Position numbers and translations under genes: made by a program
Notes under the pieces: model-generated
The model's input: the letters and a program-made list of their open reading frames with translations, nothing else
What the model was told of the DNA's origin: nothing
Databases searched by the model: none
Source: Pseudomonadota bacterium
GTDB lineage: Bacteria > Pseudomonadota > Gammaproteobacteria > Pseudomonadales > Azotimanducaceae
Direction: 5' to 3'
Length of the DNA stretch: 7,025 bases
Assembly (NCBI GenBank): GCA_027621895.1
Contig: JAQCAK010000096.1
Location: 1 to 7,025, forward strand
Shown: piece after piece, positions 1 to 4,941 of the stretch
Numbering within the stretch: position 1 is the stretch's first letter
How the letters are laid out: each line of letters begins with the position of its first letter

Positions 1-633
1 TGTCATGGCGGCCCGCAGCGATTCCCGGGGCAGGGAAGAGGCACTGGCCTCGGGTTTCCAGCGCCACAGGACAGTAATCAGCCCAAGATAGCTGATGGCA
101 TTCACCGCGAAGGCGGCTGCGGCGCCGAAAGCAGCGACGATGGCGCCACCCAGGGCCGGGGCAACACTGCGGGTCACATTGAACGAAACACTGTTGAGCA
201 GCACGGCTGAAGGCACTTCCTGTCGCGGGACGATGTCTCCCACCGAGGCCTGCCAGGCGGGGCCGAAAAACGCGCCGCCACAGCCAATCAGAAACGTAAA
301 GCTCAACAGCAACCAGGGTGTGATCAATCCGTTCCAGGCGCTGAGGGCCAGGCTCACTGACACCAGCAGCATAAACAGCTGGGACAGCAGCATCACCCGA
401 CGACGATCAAATCCGTCTGCAATGGCGCCCGACATCAGGGACAGGGCCATGATCGGTAATGCGGTGGATGCCTGTACCAGAGCGACCATCTGCGCGGAAT
501 CCGAGATAGAGGTCATCATCCAGCCCGCACCGACTGACTGGATCAGGCCGCCGAAATTTGAGGCGATACTGGCAATCCACAGGTGGCGAAAAGTCCTGAT
601 GCGCAGTGGCGCAAGGGTTGATTCGTCGGGCAA
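1..633 (-). CDS. MFS exporter, MFS_3/EntS-like, N-terminal half (cut by left edge)
   Basis: Inner-membrane major facilitator transporter, probably a proton-driven exporter of a small molecule; the substrate cannot be read from sequence. The minus strand is open for 211 codons to the window edge. From residue 11 it reads RIRTFRHLWIASIASNFGG, the usual opening of the MFS_3 (enterobactin exporter-like) group. Hydrophobic segments lie near residues 17-38, 50-70, 79-98, 106-126, 145-169 and 171-190, so about six of the twelve expected helices are present. MFS motif A is visible at residues 69-81 (GAIADGFDRRRVM) between helices 2 and 3. The start is uncertain: the frame runs up to a TGA at 688-690 with no ATG or GTG, so the TTG at 631-633 is the only standard start codon, with a weak AGAGA upstream. 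It lies 164 bp downstream of the oxidoreductase gene in the same direction. The C-terminal half is outside the window. Confidence 0.85.
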   Translation of the reverse strand, partial: MPDESTLAPLRIRTFRHLWIASIASNFGGLIQSVGAGWMMTSISDSAQMVALVQASTALPIMALSLMSGAIADGFDRRRVMLLSQLFMLLVSVSLALSAWNGLITPWLLLSFTFLIGCGGAFFGPAWQASVGDIVPRQEVPSAVLLNSVSFNVTRSVAPALGGAIVAAFGAAAAFAVNAISYLGLITVLWRWKPEASASSLPRESLRAAMT

Positions 634-716
634 TGAGATTCTCTGCTGATCGGTGACGGCCCATTGTGCGCCAGCCTGTCCGGTGGCTCAACTCGGGGCG
701 TAGTGATTACCGGGGA

Positions 717-749
717 TTAACGTACTTTTGCTGCCACTGAATTCTCCCT
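717..749 (-). promoter_or_regulatory. Strong Shine-Dalgarno followed by a 6-codon ORF; possible leader peptide
   Basis: On the minus strand AGGGAG at 744-749 is a near-consensus ribosome binding site. After a gap of six bases comes a GTG (735-737) opening GTG-GCA-GCA-AAA-GTA-CGT-TAA (Met-Ala-Ala-Lys-Val-Arg), with the stop at 717-719. It is about 84 nt before the exporter's putative TTG start and in a different frame. It could be a leader peptide, the remnant of the exporter's original start before a frame change, or chance. I see no convincing attenuator hairpin pair beside it. Confidence 0.25.
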
Positions 750-797
750 GTTAGAAAGTGCCGGGAATCCGTATCGATAGCACAGGGGTTCCTGAAG

Positions 798-1724
798 TCA
801 GGATTTCGAAACCAGGGGCGCCAGTAGCTGCAGGGTAACTTCATGGTCGCCCACCAGGCGCAGGATGATATGTTCAGCACCAGCCTCGGCAAACTGGTTG
901 ATAAAGTCAGTGACCCTGTCCAGGGAGCCGCCGCAGCAGGCCTGTACACCGCGCATGAGATTCGGCGGCAAGCCGTAGTAGTCGTGGAGGTACGCATCGA
1001 TCATGGCTTCCGCCTGTGCCTCGTTTTCATCGACGCAAACCGTCAGGTAGATCGAGGGTACAGGCCTCGGTCGACCAAACTCTGCAGCGGATTCCGTGAG
1101 GATGGCCAATCCTGATTGAAACCCCTGTACATCCGGGCCGATCGGCATCCATCCCTCGTAGAACTGCGCGCAGCGCCTGATACCCACGGGAACACTGGCG
1201 GCTAGCCAGATCGGTGGCCCGCCTGTTTGCGCCGGCAAGGGTGCCAGGGTTGCCTCGTTAACCTGCCAGCGACCGGACCAGGTCACAGGTTCGCCTTTCC
1301 ACAGTTCACGGCAGAGTGAAAAGCCCTCCACCAGTCTGCCCACGCGTTTCTCGAAGGGTACGGAAGCCGCTGCAAACTCCTCCCTGATGCGCGGCGTATC
1401 GGCTGCGATACCTGCACCCACGATCAGGCGTCCGTCCGCAATCTGATCGATGGTCGCCAGCTGCTGCGCCAGTACAACTGGATTACGCAGCGCAGGTAAC
1501 AGCACCGCACTGCCAATCTGTACAGACTCGGTGACGGCACCCAGCGCTGCCAGCATGGTTAGCGGGTCGTGCCTTGGCCTGGCAAAAAGCGAATCACCAA
1601 CCCACAGGGAATCGAAACCCAGTTGCTCAACCTGTTGTGCCCTTTGCAGCAGTGTGCTGGCGCTGTGCTCGCCACTCATGATGTTTTCACGGGTCGGGAT
1701 CAGGTATCCCAGTTTCGCTTTCAT
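798..1724 (-). CDS. LLM class flavin-dependent oxidoreductase (luciferase-like monooxygenase)
   Basis: A 308-residue protein of the bacterial luciferase-like superfamily: TIM-barrel enzymes that use reduced FMN or coenzyme F420 to oxidise or reduce small organic substrates, normally in the cytoplasm. Family signs are the first strand LGYLIPT (residues 5-11), GFDSLWVGDSLF (36-47), the conserved block around residues 70-92 (VLLPALRNPVVLAQQLATID) and GRLIVGAGIA (98-107), then PPIWLAASVPVGIRRCAQFYEGWMP (170-194), typical of the later barrel strands. Length is normal for a single-domain member. The ATG at 1722-1724 has a purine-rich GAGGCAGG about nine bases upstream. It is divergent from the YiiX-like gene and codirectional with the exporter. 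Substrate and cofactor are not predictable; in a gammaproteobacterium FMN is likelier than F420. An adjacent cysteine pair (residues 263-264) near the C-terminus is a small oddity. Confidence 0.9.
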   Translation of the reverse strand: MKAKLGYLIPTRENIMSGEHSASTLLQRAQQVEQLGFDSLWVGDSLFARPRHDPLTMLAALGAVTESVQIGSAVLLPALRNPVVLAQQLATIDQIADGRLIVGAGIAADTPRIREEFAAASVPFEKRVGRLVEGFSLCRELWKGEPVTWSGRWQVNEATLAPLPAQTGGPPIWLAASVPVGIRRCAQFYEGWMPIGPDVQGFQSGLAILTESAAEFGRPRPVPSIYLTVCVDENEAQAEAMIDAYLHDYYGLPPNLMRGVQACCGGSLDRVTDFINQFAEAGAEHIILRLVGDHEVTLQLLAPLVSKS

Positions 1725-1827
1725 GCTGTTTACCTGCCTCGCCTGCCGTCAGTGTGCTCTGGTGATGCCACGTTAATGGTTTTTACGGGATGATGCATCG
1801 GCTGCCTGTGCCAGTCGTTAATTTTTT

Positions 1828-1836
1828 TGCTTTAAT
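1828..1836 (+). promoter_or_regulatory. Candidate extended -10 promoter for the YiiX-like gene
   Basis: TGC followed by TTTAAT fits the extended -10 pattern TGnTATAAT with one mismatch, directly after a run of seven T. No good -35 hexamer sits 16-18 bp upstream, as is allowed for extended -10 promoters. Transcription from about 1843 would leave a leader of roughly 55 nt before the ATG at 1898 and would exclude the upstream ATG codons at 1790 and 1793. Prediction from consensus only. Confidence 0.35.
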
Positions 1837-1897
1837 GCGATTCAGTGCAGCAGGTCGCTGTAGGGCAGACAATGAAGCAACTCGAGCAGACTGGTCG

Positions 1898-2611
1898 ATG
1901 AAAGAACTCATTACCCGATGGCTGGTCAAGTACCTGACCAAGGAAATCGATCATCCGGCCGAGGTCTCGGGGCTGGGTTTTGACTGGCGGAATGTGGTTC
2001 AGCCAGGGGATGTGCTGCTGGTCGAGGGCCGTACGCGGATCAGTGCCGCGATCAAGTACCTGACCCAGTCCACCTGGTCACATGCGGCACTGGTCCTGGA
2101 TACAGCCCCGGGCAGGCTGATCGAAGCGAATGTCGAAAGTGGTATTGTCACTGTCGGTCTGGGAAAGTATCAGCACCACAATGTACGTATCTGCCGTCCT
2201 ATCGGCCTGTCTGTTGGTGAACGGCGACGTCTGCTGACGTTTGCCGAGTCTCATGTGGGCATCAGCTATGACGTGAAGAATCTGCTGGACCTGGCCCGCT
2301 ACCTGATGCCCACGCCGCCGGTGCCCGTGCAGTTCAGGCGCCAGATGCTGACGCTGGGCAGTGGTGAGCCCACCGAAAAGCTGATCTGTTCAGCACTCAT
2401 TGCCCGGGCGTTTCAGAGTATCCATTACCCCATCCTGCCCATTCAATGGTGGTCGGATGAGGGAGCGATTGTTTCCCAGGTCCGGCATTACTCCGTGTTT
2501 GTGCCGCGAGATTTTGATCTGTCTCCCTACTTTGAAATCATCAAGCCGACGGTTTTCCATGGATTCAATCACCGCGAGATGAACTGGGTCGAGGAGCCCC
2601 CTCACGTCTGA
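1898..2611 (+). CDS. YiiX/YebB-like NlpC/P60-type cysteine hydrolase (lipo-like protein)
   Basis: A 237-residue protein of the permuted NlpC/P60 (papain-like) group that includes YiiX and YebB. Relatives are thought to hydrolyse amide or ester bonds in peptidoglycan or lipids, but the substrate of this subgroup is not established. Key positions, in permuted order, are His62 in STWSHAALV, Glu77 in LIEANVESG and Cys164 in KLICSALIARAF, the likely catalytic set. The opening RWLVKYLTK, then PGDVLLVEGRTRISAAIKYL (residues 36-55), matches pseudomonad lipo-like proteins. I chose ATG 1898 because family similarity begins there and a promoter candidate lies between it and the earlier in-frame ATG at 1790; the additional 36 residues from 1790 look non-coding. 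The Shine-Dalgarno at 1898 is weak. No signal peptide or lipobox is seen. It converges on the MscS gene with stops 8 bp apart. Confidence 0.85.
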   Translation: MKELITRWLVKYLTKEIDHPAEVSGLGFDWRNVVQPGDVLLVEGRTRISAAIKYLTQSTWSHAALVLDTAPGRLIEANVESGIVTVGLGKYQHHNVRICRPIGLSVGERRRLLTFAESHVGISYDVKNLLDLARYLMPTPPVPVQFRRQMLTLGSGEPTEKLICSALIARAFQSIHYPILPIQWWSDEGAIVSQVRHYSVFVPRDFDLSPYFEIIKPTVFHGFNHREMNWVEEPPHV

Positions 2612-2629
2612 GAGCGGTTTCAGTCAGAC
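2606..2629. terminator. Inverted repeat across the two convergent stop codons; weak bidirectional terminator candidate
   Basis: GTCTGA (2606-2611) and TCAGAC (2624-2629) form a perfect 6-bp inverted repeat around a 12-nt loop. The left arm contains the YiiX-like stop and the loop contains the MscS stop. An alternative pairing, CTGA (2608-2611) with TCAG (2620-2623), is also possible. Neither strand has a T-run after the repeat, so it is not a canonical intrinsic terminator. It is the only symmetrical element available between two genes that must both end here. Confidence 0.25.
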
Positions 2630-3663
2630 TCCCTGGCTTCAGGTTCTGCAATCAATGCGGTGAGTTCATCGATTCGCGCTGAAAGCTGGTCCCTTTCCTG
2701 TTTCAGGGCAGATTTGTCTGCATCTTTCAAAGACTTGATTTCATCTGTCAGCGATTTCAGGCGTTCGCTCGCAGCCGCAAGCTCGCGCTTGAGTTCTTCC
2801 CGTTCGGCAGCTGAATCCGCCTTGTCGAAGATCATATCCTCCGGTTTGGACTCATCCGCGGCAACAGGACTGCCCAGGTATCGAACAGGGATCACTTTTT
2901 CATCGGCGGACAGGACCCGCTGGTTCATGAAGTTTGGCGAGACGATTTCGATGCCGTTCTCATGCAGCATGCTTAGCACATTCTTCCGCAACCCTGATTT
3001 CGTCGTCAGCAGGTGATTGATTTCGGACGAGAATCCACCCACTCGGTAGGAAACCGAGAAGTCATTCAATTCACCCACCAGCACGAAGGCATCTTCCAGA
3101 CCTGATTTCTCCGCGGCCTTTTTGAGCAGTTCCTCAACCCTGGCGTGGGGGATGTCGTAACCGAGAGACAGGGTGGCGGAGATGATGGTACCGGAATGAT
3201 GCACCACGGTGACGGGATTGTTCACCAGGTACATATTCGGCAGTGTCATCAAGTCACGGTCCTCGGTCTGGATCTCGGTATGGAAAATGCCTCGTTCAGT
3301 CACTCGTCCAAAAAAAGTGTCAGAGCGAATGAAATCACCGGGGCGAAAACTGTTCACGGCACGCAGCATCATGCCGGCCATGATGTTTGCAACAAAGGTC
3401 GTGGAAGACAGGGCAATGACCGCGGTGATGACAATGCCCAGCAGGCTCAAAACCTGTCCGCGACTGGTCTCGGACAGTGGCAGGCTGAAAATAATGACGA
3501 GGACCCCGGCCGCGGTCAGGCATAGCATGAAAACCTGCCGCGAAACGCTGATTTCACCGACCTGCCCGCGGCGGACAAAATAGTTGGCAATCAACAGCAC
3601 CGCCAGGACGCTGACCAGGGAAACCACGCCAGGCAGGAAATTGGCGAGGTGGGCGATATTCAT
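2620..3663 (-). CDS. Small mechanosensitive channel, MscS family, with C-terminal coiled coil
   Basis: Inner-membrane channel that would open under membrane tension and release solutes on osmotic downshock. Counted from a GTG at 3672 (350 residues), hydrophobic helices lie near 13-33, 46-64 and 72-105. The third is the pore-lining type, ending ANIMAGMMLRAVNSFRPGDFI, with the family F-x-PGD turn at 110-113. Next come the beta domain with TLPNMYLVNNPV (143-154) and the alpha/beta vestibule to about residue 250. The tail from about 275 to 350 is highly charged, with leucine spacing suggesting a coiled coil (ELKRELAAASERLKSLTDEI), unlike E. coli MscS. Start choice: ATG 3663 has GGAG only three bases upstream, while GTG 3672 has GGAAG nine bases upstream, so three more residues are possible. 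It is divergent from the glutaminase gene and convergent with the YiiX-like gene. Confidence 0.9.
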   Translation of the reverse strand: MNIAHLANFLPGVVSLVSVLAVLLIANYFVRRGQVGEISVSRQVFMLCLTAAGVLVIIFSLPLSETSRGQVLSLLGIVITAVIALSSTTFVANIMAGMMLRAVNSFRPGDFIRSDTFFGRVTERGIFHTEIQTEDRDLMTLPNMYLVNNPVTVVHHSGTIISATLSLGYDIPHARVEELLKKAAEKSGLEDAFVLVGELNDFSVSYRVGGFSSEINHLLTTKSGLRKNVLSMLHENGIEIVSPNFMNQRVLSADEKVIPVRYLGSPVAADESKPEDMIFDKADSAAEREELKRELAAASERLKSLTDEIKSLKDADKSALKQERDQLSARIDELTALIAEPEARESD

Positions 3664-3822
3664 GTTCTCCACAGGCTGGGGCTTCCAGTAAATTCAGGTT
3701 CAGCATACTGTGCCTGGGGCCATGGAATCCATTTTTCCGGTTTTTGTCACGCCATGATGCGAGCAGCCCTGAATTTGATCGGTGAGGAAGCTACACTGGT
3801 CGTTTGGTTGACGGATTTGTTG

Positions 3823-4734
3823 ATGGATTACCAGGCGATAATTGAAGAAATCCACGGAGAGGCGCTTGCCCTGAAAGGACAGGGTCGCGTTGCGACCTAT
3901 ATACCCGCGTTGGCTGCTGTGGACCCGGCCAGATTCGGTATCGCCATTGAAACCATTGACGGCGGGATCTTCGCTGTTGGCGATGCGGCGGAGAAATTCT
4001 CGATACAGAGTATTTCCAAGGTGTTTAATCTTGCCCTGGGCATTTCGCTGGTCGGTGACGAGTTGTGGCATCGCGTCGGTATGGAACCCTCTGGCAATGC
4101 ATTTAACTCACTGGTGCAGCTTGAAGTTGAGAACGGCTTGCCGCGCAATCCGTTTATCAATGCGGGTGCCCTGGTTGTGACCGATGTGCTGCTGGATCAC
4201 CTGAAACGCCCGAACGAGGAAATGCTCAACTTTGTCCGGAAACTTCGCTGCTCCGAGATTTTCTACAACGAGGAAGTCGCGGCCTCAGAAAAGGCAACGG
4301 GGTTTACGAATACGGCCCTGGTCAATTTCATGAAATCCTACGGCAACATCCATCATGAAGTCGATGAGGTGCTGGATGTCTACTGCCACCAGTGCTCGAT
4401 CGAGATGACCTGTGCAGGACTCTGCCGGTCTTTTCTGTTTCTGGCCAATGGCGGCGTCGTCCCCGGTTCCGGGGAACGTGTACTGACGTCAAGCCAGACC
4501 AAGCGAATCAATGCGATTATGCTTACCTGCGGCTTCTATGACGAGGCGGGGCAGTTTGCCTATCGGGTCGGCATGCCGGGTAAAAGCGGTGTCGGCGGTG
4601 GCATCGTTGCGGTCATTCCCGGCGAACTGGCGATTGCCGTCTGGAGTCCTGAGTTGAACGATAGAGGCAATTCAGTGATCGGTATGCACGCGCTGGAGCA
4701 GTTTACCTCCAGAACCGGTATGTCGATCTTCTAG
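3823..4734 (+). CDS. glsB: Glutaminase (beta-lactamase-fold, GlsB type)
   Basis: Cytoplasmic enzyme that hydrolyses L-glutamine to L-glutamate and ammonia. The 303 residues align along nearly the whole length with E. coli GlsB/YneH (about 308). The catalytic S-x-x-K is Ser63/Lys66 in FSIQSISK. By comparison with the E. coli protein the other substrate-binding residues are all present: Asn113 (NPFINAGAL), Glu156, Asn163, Tyr187, Tyr239 and Val257 (GKSGVGGG). The end, IAVWSPELNDRGNS, is also typical. I chose ATG 3823 (MDYQAIIEEI) because the family's N-terminus begins about there. The frame is open back to 3649, but those 58 extra residues overlap the divergent MscS gene and resemble no glutaminase. 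The Shine-Dalgarno is poor. The TAG stop overlaps the stop of the opposing 39-codon ORF. The family supplies glutamate and, in some bacteria, ammonia for acid resistance; which applies here is unknown. Confidence 0.95.
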   Translation: MDYQAIIEEIHGEALALKGQGRVATYIPALAAVDPARFGIAIETIDGGIFAVGDAAEKFSIQSISKVFNLALGISLVGDELWHRVGMEPSGNAFNSLVQLEVENGLPRNPFINAGALVVTDVLLDHLKRPNEEMLNFVRKLRCSEIFYNEEVAASEKATGFTNTALVNFMKSYGNIHHEVDEVLDVYCHQCSIEMTCAGLCRSFLFLANGGVVPGSGERVLTSSQTKRINAIMLTCGFYDEAGQFAYRVGMPGKSGVGGGIVAVIPGELAIAVWSPELNDRGNSVIGMHALEQFTSRTGMSIF

Positions 4735-4850
4735 CGCCAGAAGCTCATCAGGTCGTTGAACTGCGGGCTGCGCAGATACAGACCCGGCCAATCAGGGTTG
4801 TTGTACTGCTCATGTTGCTTCCTTTTCTTCGAAACAGCGAGTGTTTCCAT
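4731..4850 (-). CDS. Possible 39-residue small protein, unrecognised
   Basis: A minus-strand ORF from ATG 4848-4850 to TAG 4731-4733. It begins METLAVSKKRKQHEQ and ends PGLYLRSPQFNDLMSFWR. I do not recognise it. It reads like real protein: a basic, polar N-terminus (KKRK at residues 8-11), then an aromatic and proline-rich C-terminal half with two tryptophans (21 and 38), three Pro and two Tyr, and no low-complexity bias. There is no signal peptide or membrane helix. It lies 91 bp downstream of the aminopeptidase gene on the same strand and could share its transcript. Its stop overlaps the convergent glutaminase stop inside CTAG. The ribosome binding site is weak (GGGG about ten bases upstream). 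Alternatives are the C-terminal relic of a longer, lost gene or a chance ORF; the frame is closed by TAA at 4852-4854, just upstream. Confidence 0.45.
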   Translation of the reverse strand: METLAVSKKRKQHEQYNNPDWPGLYLRSPQFNDLMSFWR

Positions 4851-4898
4851 GGATTAAGTACCCCGTTGGATGCAGGAAGCGGTGTTTTGAATCGCGGT

Positions 4899-4940
4899 CC
4901 CTTGCTAACTGATGTTTTTCGGACGAATGCCCGGCAAGGG
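4899..4940. repeat. Inverted repeat between aminopeptidase stop and the small ORF
   Basis: CCCTTGC (4899-4905) and GCAAGGG (4934-4940) are perfect 7-bp complements separated by 28 nt, directly next to the aminopeptidase stop (4942-4944). In minus-strand RNA the hairpin would follow the aminopeptidase coding end at once, but no U-run follows the second arm, so intrinsic termination is doubtful. It could instead stabilise a 3' end or be a protein site. Chance is possible given the long loop. Confidence 0.25.
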
Positions 4941-4941
4941 T

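Noticed and set aside
95..649. Plus-strand ORF of 184 codons
   Set aside because: It is the shadow of the minus-strand MFS gene, whose frame gives clear membrane helices and motif A; the plus-strand translation is low in hydrophobic structure and has no family features.
790..803. TCCTGA-AG-TCAGGA inverted repeat over the oxidoreductase stop
   Set aside because: The loop is too small for a stable hairpin with all six pairs and there is no T-run, so I did not call a terminator.
3744..3813. -35-like hexamers TTGTCA (3744-3749) and TTGACG (3808-3813) before glsB
   Set aside because: Neither has a fair -10 hexamer at 16-18 bp; the second would place the -10 inside the coding region.
3649..3822. 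58-codon N-terminal extension of the glutaminase frame
   Set aside because: It overlaps the start of the divergent MscS gene, has no ribosome binding site and does not resemble glutaminase N-termini.
4460..4475. TCCCCGG-TT-CCGGGGA perfect inverted repeat
   Set aside because: It lies inside glsB, encodes ordinary residues (VPGSGE) and has a 2-nt loop; no T-run follows.
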